From NCBI RefSeq assembly GCF_046736045.1, contig NZ_CP177134.1:2480001-2544000 (forward strand): a DNA stretch of 64,000 bases, given 5' to 3'. The first letter of the stretch is position 1, and every line of letters begins with the position of its first letter. This DNA is from Leptospira_A sp046736045. Its GTDB lineage: Bacteria > Spirochaetota > Leptospiria > Leptospirales > Leptospiraceae. Below the pieces are notes generated by a model, which ran no database searches, had not been told where the DNA came from, and saw nothing but the letters and a program-made list of their open reading frames with translations. The position numbers and the translations under genes are program-made. Below, in pieces: positions 1-9,501 of the stretch.

Positions 1-483
1 AACCTAAAGAAGTTTGAAAAGGTTTATGGAATTGAAACTCCGGGTAACGTAAAAGCAATTTCCGTTTGGGTTCTCGGACGTGGAAATGAATACCTACTCG
101 AAGGTTGGATCGAAGACTATACTGGAAATAACCATATTTTCCAATTCGGTTCTCTTGACTTCGTAGGTTGGAGACCGCTTCAAGTTGATATTCCTCCTGT
201 GATCCCGCAAGAAGCAAATGCTTTCCCTGCGACCAGAAACTTGATCTTCAAACAGTTCAAGGTTCGTTCGACTCCTCAAACGGGAGGAGAAATGGTTTAT
301 CTTTTCTTCGATGAATTGAGAGTTTTGGCGGATACCTTCGAAGTTCACTTCGATGGCGCAAACCTCGATTTCGATGACGAAGATTGCAAAAATAAGGTTA
401 AGCTAGAGCAAATGCTCCAAAAATCCGGTGCTATTTCCACAGGTGCGAAGGTTCGCGAATGTGGTGGTGGACAAGGAAAATAA
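1..483 (+). CDS. flaA: Flagellar filament outer-layer (sheath) protein FlaA, C-terminal part
   Basis: The reading frame is open from base 1 and ends at TAA 481-483, so only the last 160 residues are present. They contain the FlaA signature of spirochaetes: an IWVxGR-like strand (here ISVWVLGRGNEY), a segment reading LDFVGWRPLQVDIPP, and FKQFKVRS followed by a YLFFDELRVLAD block near the C-terminus. FlaA proteins coat the periplasmic flagellar filament and affect its coiling and stiffness. The charged tail ending CGGGQGK is not part of the usual core. A strong hairpin terminator follows directly. Leptospira carry two adjacent flaA genes and the fragment does not let me say which one this is. 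Family call is firm; paralogue identity is open. Confidence 0.85.
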   Translation, partial: NLKKFEKVYGIETPGNVKAISVWVLGRGNEYLLEGWIEDYTGNNHIFQFGSLDFVGWRPLQVDIPPVIPQEANAFPATRNLIFKQFKVRSTPQTGGEMVYLFFDELRVLADTFEVHFDGANLDFDDEDCKNKVKLEQMLQKSGAISTGAKVRECGGGQGK

Positions 484-507
484 GTTAGAATCCCCATTCT
501 CCGAAGA

Positions 508-535
508 AAAACCCAGCCTTCTGGCTGGGTTTTTT
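508..535 (+). terminator. Rho-independent terminator after flaA
   Basis: Perfect 9-bp stem AACCCAGCC / GGCTGGGTT with a TTCT loop, followed by a short T run. It lies 25 bases after the flaA stop and separates it from greA. Confidence 0.85.
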
Positions 536-673
536 ATACTTTACAAGAACGAGACTATGCTGAATTCTTACTTATAGGACTGTTCTTTTTGCGTACTCAT
601 CGCTAAAAATACCGTAACAACGTTAGAACATTAACCACCCTTTATTGGAAATACGAAGAGGGAGATTCTTCTC

Positions 674-3439
674 ATGCCCGAGACTATTACTGAAGACAAA
701 ACGAACAAAACAGCCGACTCTGATAAACTGACAGCACTTTTCAACGAAGAGATTTATGTACGTGCTGATGCTAGTTCTGTTCCTGCTTCCAAATTCAAAA
801 TCTATGATGATATTATTGAGGCATACAAAGCCGAAGATAAACTAGCAGTAGCAAAACAAAAGATAGAAGACCATTTCAAAGAACACCCGGAATCTATTTC
901 AGCAAAATATATGCTGATGATTTTATCGTTCATGGAAGATCCCATGGGTGATGCAAACCTTGTTAAGAATATTTTAGATTCCTTTAAGGCCCATGGAAAG
1001 TGGACCATCATCGAATACATTACTGATTCTATCTTGAAGTTTGGTGATCATAGACTTGCCCTTCGCGTGAAAGCGGAAGCTCTGGACAAACTGAAAAAGA
1101 ACAAAGAACTCAAAGTAGTTCTTGAGAAATTAGCAAAACAAGACAAAAAGAATCCTGAGATCGCCAAAAAATATGCCCTCACCATTATGGAAGAGGACAA
1201 ACCCAAAGCGATTTCCTATCTCAAACAAGCTGCGGAGATTTTTGCGAAAAACAAAGATTATGCGCAGATGGAAGAGATCTGGCCGATCCTTGTTACCAAC
1301 AACTACGAAGATGTTTCTTTCTTCGATAAAATAGAACGAATTTTATTATCGCAACGCGAAAAAACAAGGTTAGTTGGTCTTTTATATCCCATCGTCGAAC
1401 CATTCAAACAAATGGAAGAATGGGACAAGGTCATTTATTTCCTTAAAAAGATTTTGGAACATGAGCCTGCTTCCCAAAAAGCACGAAATGAACTGATTCG
1501 TTCTTATAAACAAAAATACGCAAATCACTCGTTACTTGAAGATTTCCTCAAGATGAGTGAGCTCGGTAACAACCGTAAGCCTGTTAAAGTTTGTATTACC
1601 AACTTTGAAAGAAATATCGTATTTGATACCGACAATTATGTAATGCATAGAAATTGGGGAGTGGGTAAGATCACTTCCATTTCTCAAACGGGCGATTCCA
1701 TCTTTGTTGATTTCGCAGAAAAGAAAGAACACAAACTTTCCATTCAAATGGCGATCACTTCTCTCAAACCTTTGAAGAAAGATCATATTTGGGTACAAAA
1801 TTACGAAAACAAAGCTGGTGTGATTTCTCTTTTCCAAGACAACTTGGCCGAGTTTTTAACCCAATTGCTCAAGTCTTATGATAATAAGATGTTAGTTGCC
1901 GATATGAAAAACGAATTGATCGGCACTTTTCTCAAAGCGGAAGATTGGTCCAAATGGTGGGCTAAAGTTAAGTCCGTTCTGAAAAAAGAAGCTAACATCG
2001 GAATGAATCCGAAAAAGAAAGATGAAGTGGTTTACCATGAAAAGGCGATCACTCATTCGGAAACACTCACTCAAAAGTTCCAGGCAACATCCGATACGAA
2101 CAAAAAATTGGAAATTGCAATGGAAGCTGTGCGTGATGCTGATGAAGCAAACGAAGCAGGCGAATTTTTCATATCTCATTATGTGGATGAAGAAAATGCG
2201 AGGGATTCCGTTCGCAGACTTTCCGCTTATCTTTATTTGGAAGAAGCTGCGAAGGCTTGGCCTACGGAAGAGTTTTCGCATAAAATCAGAGAGCCTGAGT
2301 TACAGTCTTTGATCCAAGGTCTTTCCAAAGAAGATGCACTTAAGATTTCCAAATCTTTGGAAAACACTGATATCAAAAAAGGATTCAAGGATCTGATCCG
2401 TACTTACCATCCGGAATCAATCAATATTCTGATCGGTCTTCTTTTTGAAGTTCCCGTAAAGGTAAACCGTTCCGTTTTCCAAAACTTGGTATCCGATGAA
2501 AAATATGCAGAGCTGAATCTATTCATTGAAACGGTTTCCAATAAATCGAAAGAACATCCCGAGGTTTTCCTTTGGGTAGCAAAATCCATTTTATCACATA
2601 CTTGGAAATTCGATTGGATGAATGTTTCGGAAGAAAGTTTGGTCATCCGTGTTTTCCGTATCTTGAAACCTTTGACTAAGATCGAAGACAAGGGAACCAA
2701 ACTCAAAAACCAAGCAATGGATATTCTTTTCGGAAAAGACAATACTCTTTTGAAAGATATTCTGCAAAATGCGGATGACGAGTATGTCCGCAAACTCTAT
2801 GCACTTTTCAGAGAAGTGACTTATGTTACCGATTTGGAAAAAGATCAATTGTTTTCTCTCATCAACGAAGTTAAACCGAATGTAGTTTGGGATGAGTATG
2901 AAGGTCAGGATGAAGTGGATGATGATCCTCTCTCCAATCTACCGACTGATGTGGTGCTTGTTACCCGTCAGGCTTTCAACGCTAAAAAAGGAGAGTTCGA
3001 GCATCTTGTCAATGTAGAGATGTTGGAAAACTCACGTGATATCGGGGAAGCACAAGAGAAAGGGGACCTTCGGGAAAATGCGGAATACAAGGCCGCAATG
3101 GAAAAACAAGTTCAATTGCAAGCAGCCATCAAAAAGCTGGAATCGGAACTTAAGAGTGCCAGAATTCTCGATATTTCCGAAGTAAAATCGGAAAAAGTAG
3201 GAATCGGAAATACGGTTAAACTCAAAAACAAAAAATCCGGTGAAGTTGTCACTTATTCCATATTAGGTGCTTGGGACGCGGATACTGAAAAGAATATCAT
3301 TTCTTATCAATCTCCGTTAGCAAAATCCTTATTCGGAAAACATGTAGGTAGCGAAGCGACTCTTGTATTCGGATCAACCGAAACTACTTATGAAGTTTTG
3401 GAAATTTCCCGTTACTCGCTTTCCGGACAAGAAGCATAA
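674..3439 (+). CDS. greA: Giant transcription elongation factor GreA with long N-terminal helical domain
   Basis: A 921-residue protein in which only the last 160 or so residues are GreA. The Gre coiled coil carries the motif NSRDIGEAQEKGDLRENAEY around residues 780-800, with the acidic tip (D and E of GDLRENAEY) that enters the RNA polymerase secondary channel and promotes transcript cleavage. The C-terminal Gre domain (GNTVKLKN, VTYSILG) follows. The preceding 760 residues are alpha-helical and TPR-like at the start. Ordinary GreA has about 160 residues; extended forms are known in spirochaetes. The start ATG at 674 is preceded by GAGGGAGA (657-664). The 3' end overlaps the end of the convergent M23 gene by 28 bases. 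The N-terminal role is unknown. Confidence 0.9.
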   Translation: MPETITEDKTNKTADSDKLTALFNEEIYVRADASSVPASKFKIYDDIIEAYKAEDKLAVAKQKIEDHFKEHPESISAKYMLMILSFMEDPMGDANLVKNILDSFKAHGKWTIIEYITDSILKFGDHRLALRVKAEALDKLKKNKELKVVLEKLAKQDKKNPEIAKKYALTIMEEDKPKAISYLKQAAEIFAKNKDYAQMEEIWPILVTNNYEDVSFFDKIERILLSQREKTRLVGLLYPIVEPFKQMEEWDKVIYFLKKILEHEPASQKARNELIRSYKQKYANHSLLEDFLKMSELGNNRKPVKVCITNFERNIVFDTDNYVMHRNWGVGKITSISQTGDSIFVDFAEKKEHKLSIQMAITSLKPLKKDHIWVQNYENKAGVISLFQDNLAEFLTQLLKSYDNKMLVADMKNELIGTFLKAEDWSKWWAKVKSVLKKEANIGMNPKKKDEVVYHEKAITHSETLTQKFQATSDTNKKLEIAMEAVRDADEANEAGEFFISHYVDEENARDSVRRLSAYLYLEEAAKAWPTEEFSHKIREPELQSLIQGLSKEDALKISKSLENTDIKKGFKDLIRTYHPESINILIGLLFEVPVKVNRSVFQNLVSDEKYAELNLFIETVSNKSKEHPEVFLWVAKSILSHTWKFDWMNVSEESLVIRVFRILKPLTKIEDKGTKLKNQAMDILFGKDNTLLKDILQNADDEYVRKLYALFREVTYVTDLEKDQLFSLINEVKPNVVWDEYEGQDEVDDDPLSNLPTDVVLVTRQAFNAKKGEFEHLVNVEMLENSRDIGEAQEKGDLRENAEYKAAMEKQVQLQAAIKKLESELKSARILDISEVKSEKVGIGNTVKLKNKKSGEVVTYSILGAWDADTEKNIISYQSPLAKSLFGKHVGSEATLVFGSTETTYEVLEISRYSLSGQEA

Positions 3440-5226
3440 ACATCTTTCTTCCAGCCTGAAGTAACGATCAGATCGGTATAAGGCGAAGAAATATTTCCTG
3501 CGAAATCAAAAGCCCTAACTTCCAAAAGAAGGTAGGGCTTTTCTTTGTACAAGCTTTTGGGAAGTGTCACTTTGATTGCCTTTCTGTCGGGATCATATTC
3601 GTAAGGGTATGTCTGCCCATCTAGCAGAAGTTCAACTGTCGTCCGAAACCCCGTCCCAACATCATTCAAAGCATAATATTTTTCTTCAAAACAATGAAGG
3701 CGGACTTCCGGCAACTCTATGTGACGTGCGAGGCTAGTCATAGGAGATACGGAAGGTGGGGACATGTCTTCCAAAACCATGATGTAACCAAGTTTGGAGA
3801 GAGAAAAAGAAAAACCGTTGGCTTTTCTTTTTTGGGAAAGAGATGAAAACTTTTTGATGGAGAGATCCCAAAAGAAAAGAGAATCCTTGTTCGTCGGAGG
3901 AACAGCTGTTAACAGTTCTCCTTGTCCGTCTCCTTTCCAGGTGAAATTGGTGGATTCGATTTTGTAAATTTTACTTTTTAAAACAAGTCCTTTGGGAATG
4001 GAAAAAGGAAGTTCGTTTATTTCTTTCTCATCCTCGATTTCAATTTTTCCATTTCCGGTAGATTCGTTTTTGGATACGTCAAAGCTGAGATTTTTATCTT
4101 TGGAATTTACTTTTTTCCCGAATCCGACAGTGCTTGCAACAATATAGCCGTTTGGAGTTTGATTTTGAATTGTGATTCTAATATAAGATCTGTTTGCTGA
4201 TGCATCCCTCAACCCCGCTTCCAAAATATATTCCTGTGATTGGGATTCTCCTTTCAGATCAAAGGAAAATCCTTCTTCCTTCCAGTCTTTAGGCTGTTCG
4301 TACATATGATAAAAATAAACCGGAGGGGCCAGGGAAGATCTGTTTACATCGTAAAATTGGTGCTTTTTCGTTCCTTCCTCATAAGAGAGGTAGGAAAAAT
4401 CCCTTTTGAAAATTTCTTTTCCGTTCAAAAACAAATCCATTCCGTAAACATTGTTTTTGTTTCGGGAACGGATGATGTCGTAACCGCTTAAGCGGATTTT
4501 CACTTTTCCGCTTAGGGAAAGTTGTTTGATTTGGTTTCCGGTTTCATCGTAAAGAAGATAGATCCCCTTTTCGGATTCTTTTGCTTCCAAAATCAGAGGT
4601 TTGGGGAGTCCTCCCCCCTCGATAAACAGGGAACTGATGGTAGGAGGTGTGTTGTCTTTTTGGTGCAGGTCGGGGAAAAACAGAGGGTTGATGATTCCTT
4701 TGTCCGTTCTGAACTCCAAATGAAGATGGGAGATTCCTGAACCGGACTCTCCCGTTTTACCAAGTGGATTTCCTTTTTTAGATGTGAATAAACCTTGCGG
4801 AAGTTTGATTTGAAATCCTTCTTTTTCCCCCATCAGAAGAAGCGCTCTTCTTAAGTTTTCCAAATCGGCAAGTCCGCCGCCAAATGAGTGTAAATGGGCA
4901 TACTTTGATTTGATCTTGTATTTCGGATTATAAAAATTAAGTGAGAGACCGTATCCCAATTTGGAATAACTGATTTCGTCCACATAACCGTCGAAAGTTG
5001 CGAGTATACTATGGCCATTGAGTCCGTAGGACTTAAAATCAGAGCCAAGGTGTAAATTATGATTTCTGATTTCGGCAAAAGTTCCCGTGATCGGAGAATA
5101 ATAGGGAAGCGGAAATCCCACATCCTCTTTTGGGATTTCCGGGATCGGAAGTGCTTCGGGATAAAGAGATATTTCGGAATATAAAAATAAAATGACAGGA
5201 AAGAATAAAAGCAGATTGCGAATCAT
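3412..5226 (-). CDS. Secreted M23 (LytM-type) metallopeptidase
   Basis: A 604-residue exported protein with a hydrophobic signal peptide at residues 1-22. The LytM core lies at about residues 40-180: H59xxxD63 (NHNLHLGSD), YAHLH at 109-113 and HLHLEF with H169, which together give the usual zinc site of Gly-Gly/DD-endopeptidases acting on peptidoglycan cross-links or acting as scaffolds. Residues 200-604 form a long beta-rich extension of unknown function. I chose the ATG at 5226 because GAGGAGA lies just upstream and the signal peptide begins there; the frame is open further upstream without support. The gene converges on greA and diverges from the LptE-like gene. Whether it cuts peptidoglycan is inferred from the intact motif. 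Confidence 0.82.
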   Translation of the reverse strand: MIRNLLLFFPVILFLYSEISLYPEALPIPEIPKEDVGFPLPYYSPITGTFAEIRNHNLHLGSDFKSYGLNGHSILATFDGYVDEISYSKLGYGLSLNFYNPKYKIKSKYAHLHSFGGGLADLENLRRALLLMGEKEGFQIKLPQGLFTSKKGNPLGKTGESGSGISHLHLEFRTDKGIINPLFFPDLHQKDNTPPTISSLFIEGGGLPKPLILEAKESEKGIYLLYDETGNQIKQLSLSGKVKIRLSGYDIIRSRNKNNVYGMDLFLNGKEIFKRDFSYLSYEEGTKKHQFYDVNRSSLAPPVYFYHMYEQPKDWKEEGFSFDLKGESQSQEYILEAGLRDASANRSYIRITIQNQTPNGYIVASTVGFGKKVNSKDKNLSFDVSKNESTGNGKIEIEDEKEINELPFSIPKGLVLKSKIYKIESTNFTWKGDGQGELLTAVPPTNKDSLFFWDLSIKKFSSLSQKRKANGFSFSLSKLGYIMVLEDMSPPSVSPMTSLARHIELPEVRLHCFEEKYYALNDVGTGFRTTVELLLDGQTYPYEYDPDRKAIKVTLPKSLYKEKPYLLLEVRAFDFAGNISSPYTDLIVTSGWKKDVYASCPESE

Positions 5227-5383
5227 TGTTGGCTCTCCTCGAGAATCCAGGATGAGTATGGTTCCCGCAAGGAAAAAGAAAGAATCGTATTTCCCCATTC
5301 ACAAAATTTGAATCCATCTTCAAAACCTTTGACAGAAAAGGAAAGTGACCTATATTGGTAGGGGGTTCTCCTTAAATTTGAAT

Positions 5384-5938
5384 ATGATGCGATTTTTCTC
5401 AATTCCTCTTTTGGCACTGGTATTTCATTTTACGATTTCCTGTGCTTCGGAACCGGGAAGACCGCCCAAGATTGATGGAGTTCCCATCCCAGATATAAAA
5501 CGTACTATTTACATCCAAAACGTCAGAAACAATACATATTCGGCAGGCACTCACACCCGATTGACTCAAATGATCATCGAAGAGATAGACCGCAGGGGAA
5601 GATTTTTAGCCACAAGGGACAAAACCAAAGCAACCTACAGGCTATATTCGGAAATCGTTCACTACCAGGCAGTCGGGGATTTGATGGACTTGGCGGATCA
5701 ACAGATCACCACGGAACTATTTGTGGTCACAAGAATTGAGCTTGTAGAGGCAGAGTCCGGTCGGAAATTATTGTTGGAAAGGAATGAGATTCCAGGTAGA
5801 GTATTTTATTCTACCCAAATCGGATTTAGAGAATCGGAAGTGGAAGCCCAAAACCGTCTCCTCAGAATCATGGCTTTGCGAATTGCCGAAGAGGCAGAGC
5901 GGTCCTGGTATTATTCACTTTCCGGAACAACCAATTGA
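5384..5938 (+). CDS. lptE: LptE-like outer-membrane LPS-assembly lipoprotein
   Basis: A 184-residue protein with a signal peptide and lipobox (FTISC, Cys20). The mature part has the LptE layout: IYIQNVRNNTYSAGTHTRLTQ, then EIDRRGRFLATR and an extended strand region with a final helix (RIMALRIAEEAERSW). LptE plugs the LptD barrel that inserts lipopolysaccharide in the outer membrane. Two adjacent ATGs (5384 and 5387) fit the signal peptide; a GTG at 5345 would add residues with no role. No strong ribosome-binding site is seen. Family similarity is moderate, as is usual for LptE, so the function is likely but not certain. It is followed 27 bases later by fur. Confidence 0.6.
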   Translation: MMRFFSIPLLALVFHFTISCASEPGRPPKIDGVPIPDIKRTIYIQNVRNNTYSAGTHTRLTQMIIEEIDRRGRFLATRDKTKATYRLYSEIVHYQAVGDLMDLADQQITTELFVVTRIELVEAESGRKLLLERNEIPGRVFYSTQIGFRESEVEAQNRLLRIMALRIAEEAERSWYYSLSGTTN

Positions 5939-5965
5939 TATTTACTATAAGTAGGGAGAACGACA

Positions 5966-6433
5966 TTGTCTGAGGAAGAATCGCTTACGGAAGACACAAT
6001 GAAAGAGATGCAGGCCTTCGAAGAGTATTTGAAGGAGAAAGGTTTGAAAATAACAAACCAGCGTCTGCTTGTTGCTCAGAAAATTTTTTCATCTCATAAT
6101 CATTTTACCGCGGAAGGTCTTTTGGATGAACTGAAAGACAATCGGGATCGTATTTCCAAAGCAACTATCTATCGTATTCTTTCCATTATGGTGGAAGCCG
6201 GTCTTTTGGAAGAACATGATTTTGGGAAAGATTACAAATATTACGAACATATCATCGGACATGCACACCACGATCATATCATTTGCATTCAATGCGGGAA
6301 GATCGTAGAGTTTGTGGATGATCGTATCGAAGAATTGCAAACCAATGCTGCCAAACAAAACGGATTTGTCATCACAGGTCATAGTTTGAATATTTTTGGA
6401 ATTTGCGAAGCTTGCCAAAATAAAAAGAAATAG
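5966..6433 (+). CDS. fur: Ferric uptake regulator family repressor (Fur-like)
   Basis: A 155-residue Fur-family protein. The N-terminal winged helix is at about residues 20-90 (LKITNQRLLVAQKIF, ISKATIYRILSIM). The dimer/metal domain has AHHDHIICIQCGKIVEF and the second pair CEAC near the C-terminus, giving two CxxC structural-zinc motifs, and EEHD plus HxH residues for the regulatory metal. The HHDH block reads like Fur rather than Zur or Mur, but PerR cannot be fully excluded. The start is TTG at 5966 behind TAGGGAGAA (5952-5960); ATG at 5999 would cut off residues before the DNA-binding domain. Its stop overlaps the tgt start by one base, so the two are probably cotranslated. Confidence 0.82.
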   Translation: MSEEESLTEDTMKEMQAFEEYLKEKGLKITNQRLLVAQKIFSSHNHFTAEGLLDELKDNRDRISKATIYRILSIMVEAGLLEEHDFGKDYKYYEHIIGHAHHDHIICIQCGKIVEFVDDRIEELQTNAAKQNGFVITGHSLNIFGICEACQNKKK

Positions 6434-7548
6434 TGCCCCTTTCTTTTAGTCAGATTTCAAAAGACCCGAACTCGTTCGCACGCACAGGATTACTCACACT
6501 GGGTGGCGTAGAAGTGGAGACTCCCATATTTATGCCGGTGGGTACCAGGGGTTCGGTCAAAGCTCTCTCTTCAGAAGATATATTAGAACTTGGTTATAAA
6601 TTAATTCTCGGAAATACCTATCATCTTTATTTGCGGCCGGGCAAAGAGGTGATGGAAATCTTCGGAGGACTTAAAAAATTTATGGCCTATCCGCACGCAT
6701 TACTGACTGATTCGGGCGGATTTCAGGTATTTAGCCTTTCAGGATTATTCAAATTTGAGGAAGATGGTGTGCGATTTCAGTCCCATATCGACGGAAGTCA
6801 TCATAAGTTCACTCCTGAGTCCGTGATTGATATGCAAAGGGCGATCGGGTCCGATATCATGATGGTATTGGATGATTGTGCACCTTACGGAAGTTCAACG
6901 GAAAGATTGAAGGAATCTTTGGAGAGAACGCATCGTTGGGCAAAGGCATCAGTCGACTATTGGCAAAAAACTCCGGGTGACCAAAATCTTTTCTGTATCG
7001 TACAAGGTGGTGTGAATGAGGCACTTCGCTTAGAAAGCTTGCAAACATTACAAAATATGAACTTTCCCGGGATTGCACTGGGAGGACTTTCTGTCGGGGA
7101 ACCGAGAGAAGAGTATGTTCGAATACTGGAATGTCTTTCTCCTCATCTGGATCCCTTGCGACCACGCTATTTGATGGGTGTAGGAACGGTTGTGGACATC
7201 TTGGATGGCGTAAAGAATGGGATTGATATGTTTGATTGCGTTTTGCCTACCAGAAACGCGCGGAATGGGCAAGTTTTTACCTCAAACGGTAAGATCAATT
7301 TGAGAAATGAATCTCACAGGCTCTCGACTGAGCCGATTGATCCCCTGTGCCAATGCAAGGTATGTAAGACCTATAGTTTAGGCTACTTAAGACATCTTCA
7401 CAAGGTAAAGGAGATCTTGGCTTTTACACTCTCCACCTATCACAACTTATATTTTATGAAACAATTCATGGACAATCTTAGGAAATCCATTGAAAAAGGG
7501 GAGTTTCAAACTTATTACAGCCATTGGAAAAAATTATATGCTCCCTAA
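6433..7548 (+). CDS. tgt: tRNA-guanine transglycosylase (queuosine synthesis)
   Basis: A 371-residue TGT, the full length of the bacterial enzyme, which exchanges G34 of GUN-anticodon tRNAs for preQ1. Visible motifs: TDSGGFQVFSLSGL (catalytic-base Asp region), DIMMVLDDCAPYG, IVQGGV, GIALGGLSVGE (substrate pocket), DCVLPTRNARNGQ with the nucleophilic Asp just before it, and the zinc motif CQCKVC with a downstream HxxH-type ligand (LSTYHNLYF). The start is GTG at 6433, sharing its G with the fur stop codon. Very confident. Confidence 0.96.
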   Translation: MPLSFSQISKDPNSFARTGLLTLGGVEVETPIFMPVGTRGSVKALSSEDILELGYKLILGNTYHLYLRPGKEVMEIFGGLKKFMAYPHALLTDSGGFQVFSLSGLFKFEEDGVRFQSHIDGSHHKFTPESVIDMQRAIGSDIMMVLDDCAPYGSSTERLKESLERTHRWAKASVDYWQKTPGDQNLFCIVQGGVNEALRLESLQTLQNMNFPGIALGGLSVGEPREEYVRILECLSPHLDPLRPRYLMGVGTVVDILDGVKNGIDMFDCVLPTRNARNGQVFTSNGKINLRNESHRLSTEPIDPLCQCKVCKTYSLGYLRHLHKVKEILAFTLSTYHNLYFMKQFMDNLRKSIEKGEFQTYYSHWKKLYAP

Positions 7549-7558
7549 AATTATTAGG

Positions 7559-7584
7559 TTGACGTACCTGATTTTTTTTCATGC
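7559..7584 (+). promoter_or_regulatory. Possible sigma-70 promoter for the STAS gene
   Basis: TTGACG at 7559-7564 is a good -35 box just after the tgt stop. A recognisable -10 box at the right distance is poor (TGCAAT after 17 bases), so this is only a candidate. Confidence 0.3.
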
Positions 7585-7641
7585 AATTGTACCGTCATTT
7601 CTACATTGATTGTAGCTTCACTGAGGAGTCTCTAGACACAC

Positions 7642-7977
7642 ATGGAAATCACTAGAAGGGAAAAAGATAAAATCGTAATCCTCGACATTAACGGGGAAAT
7701 CGACCTTTACAACGCGCCGGAAATCAAGGATGTGATAGCAAAATTGATCGAAGAGCAAAAATACTGCATCGTTATCAACCTAGAGAAAGTTTCTTACATC
7801 GATTCTTCTGGAATCGGAGCTTTGATCTCAAGCCTATCCAACTTGAAAAAGTACCAAGGTGGATTGAAAATTATCAATGTTGCAGGTTCTGTTCGTAAAG
7901 TTTTCGAATTAACAAAACTGACCTCTTTCTTCGAAATCTTCGATAGCGAAGACGAAGCCACAGCTGCATTTAAATAG
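7642..7977 (+). CDS. STAS-domain anti-sigma-factor antagonist
   Basis: A 111-residue single STAS domain. It starts with beta strands (KIVILDINGEIDLYNAPEIKD) and has the conserved phosphorylatable loop YIDSSGIGALISSL, in which the second Ser is the residue phosphorylated in SpoIIAA/RsbV relatives. The C-terminal strand-helix (VFELTKLTSFFEIFDSEDEA) is also typical. Such proteins release a sigma factor by binding its anti-sigma kinase when dephosphorylated. No anti-sigma kinase or phosphatase gene lies nearby, so the partner must be elsewhere. GAGGAG at 7623-7628 lies upstream of ATG 7642. Confidence 0.88.
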   Translation: MEITRREKDKIVILDINGEIDLYNAPEIKDVIAKLIEEQKYCIVINLEKVSYIDSSGIGALISSLSNLKKYQGGLKIINVAGSVRKVFELTKLTSFFEIFDSEDEATAAFK

Positions 7978-8003
7978 AAAGGAAAGCTTCGTGCTTTTCT
8001 TTC
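7977..8003 (+). terminator. Hairpin between the STAS gene and the LysM lipoprotein
   Basis: An 11-bp stem (GAAAGGAAAGC / GCTTTTCTTTC, one wobble) with loop TTCGT begins at the STAS stop codon. It is followed by TATAAAAG rather than a T run, so it may be a weak terminator or an mRNA-stabilising end. Confidence 0.4.
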
Positions 8004-8036
8004 TATAAAAGTTCCCAAAGAATTAAGGAGTCCCAA

Positions 8037-9476
8037 ATGGTGCAAAAGGAAAAGACGATAGTCTTTCTTTTAGCAGTGCTATTTTCTTTGCCCGGTTTTA
8101 TCAACTGCGGCCAGGAATTGCCTCTGAAAGAATTAGCACTTGCCAAAGAGCAAGTGAGTCGCGCGGAAAATTTACAAGCGGAAGCTTACGCTCCCGAAGA
8201 ATTTGCAGAAGCAAAAAGAAGTTTGAATACTGCAAATGATTTTGCTGCGGAAGAAAAAGCTTCCGATTCCAAAAAGAACGCTGATTATGCAATTTCAAAA
8301 GCTTATGATGCTTTGGAGAAAACACTTCCGAAACTAGTTGCGAAAACCCGCGAAGAAGCTGTGGCGTTGATTGATGCTGCGGATGAAGCGAATGCTGGTG
8401 AGTATGCTCCTGAAGAATTCAAAAAAGCAAACGCATTGAAAGAAGAAGGGGATACGAAGCTTGCTTCTGCCGATTCATCTCTCGCTTCTTATTTGAAAGA
8501 AGAAAAAGATGAAACAAGCAAAGAAGCAAAACGTTCTCTTGCTTTGAGTGAATACGAAGCTTCTTATAATCTTTTCAAAGACGCAAAACAATCCGGAACT
8601 GATGCAAAAGTAGTCGCACTTGAAAAATCGGATGTACTCAAACAATCTGCTGAAGATGTTGAATCTTCTTTGGACAAGGCTTCCAAGTATACGAACGGAA
8701 CCAATCCTGCCGTTGAAGAAGAAAAAGCGAGAATCGCTTCCGCATTGGAAGACATTGATGCAGGGAAATTAAAATCAGCTGATGAAAAAATCAAAACTTC
8801 AAAAGCTGCTTCTTCTGCTTTACTCGCCGGTGTTGTTAAAGACCACGCAAAAGCAAGAAACAGTCAGGCACGTGATGTCGTTGAAGATGCGAATTCCCGT
8901 TTTACGGAATTAAATTCGGATAGTTTGATTAAATCCGCTCAATCAAAAGATGCATACGGAAGCGCGCAAGAAAACTTGGGTGCTGCCAATGAATCTCTAA
9001 GAGCATCTTCCACTTTGCTTGAGCAGGAAAAATACGAAGATTCCATCGGGCAATCGGAAGAAGCCATTCGTTTGGCTGAGATTTCAATTGACCAAGTGGG
9101 AAGTTTGAAATCATCCAAAACCAACGTAGCTGATAAAGGAAAAGATCGCGGAACAAAAGTTAAAGTAGAGGGTGAGACGGAAGTAACCGAATCTACCGAA
9201 TCCACTTCTGAAAACGAAGGGGAAGAAGCGACTTCCGGTTCCGGAATCATTTCTCTTGGAAAAGGTTGGAAACAATACACAGTGGAAAAAAGAACCCCTG
9301 CGGATTGTTTGTGGAGAATTGCTAAAAACAAAGACGTGTATAGCGATTCCAAACTTTGGCCACGCATTTTCCAAGCGAACAAAGGAAAGATCAAAAACAA
9401 AGATCTGATTTTCCCAAAACAAAAAATCAACATTCCTCCGAAAGAAGGTAAAGTTGGAAAACCGCCTAAGAAATAG
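8037..9476 (+). CDS. LysM-domain lipoprotein, LipL71/LruA-like
   Basis: A 479-residue lipoprotein (signal peptide, lipobox GFINC). The body, about residues 25-390, is alpha-helical and rich in Ala, Glu, Lys and Ser, with a duplicated element AYAPEEF/EYAPEEF followed by similar Lys/Ala-rich helices. An acidic linker (TEVTESTESTSENEGEE) leads to a C-terminal LysM domain (KQYTVEKRTPADCLWRIAKN ... IFQANKGKIKN ... IFPKQKINIP) that binds peptidoglycan. This architecture matches the Leptospira outer-membrane lipoprotein LipL71 (LruA), though this protein is shorter than the pathogen version as I remember it. RBS AAGGAG at 8025-8030. A strong terminator follows. Likely role: linking the outer membrane to the cell wall. 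Confidence 0.78.
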   Translation: MVQKEKTIVFLLAVLFSLPGFINCGQELPLKELALAKEQVSRAENLQAEAYAPEEFAEAKRSLNTANDFAAEEKASDSKKNADYAISKAYDALEKTLPKLVAKTREEAVALIDAADEANAGEYAPEEFKKANALKEEGDTKLASADSSLASYLKEEKDETSKEAKRSLALSEYEASYNLFKDAKQSGTDAKVVALEKSDVLKQSAEDVESSLDKASKYTNGTNPAVEEEKARIASALEDIDAGKLKSADEKIKTSKAASSALLAGVVKDHAKARNSQARDVVEDANSRFTELNSDSLIKSAQSKDAYGSAQENLGAANESLRASSTLLEQEKYEDSIGQSEEAIRLAEISIDQVGSLKSSKTNVADKGKDRGTKVKVEGETEVTESTESTSENEGEEATSGSGIISLGKGWKQYTVEKRTPADCLWRIAKNKDVYSDSKLWPRIFQANKGKIKNKDLIFPKQKINIPPKEGKVGKPPKK

Positions 9477-9501
9477 GTCTTTTGTTTTTCGAAAGAAAGG
9501 A

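Noticed and set aside
8939..9433. Minus-strand frame of 164 residues opposite the LysM lipoprotein
   Set aside because: It is the mirror of a repetitive Lys/Ala-rich coding sequence and has no start signal or homologous motif.
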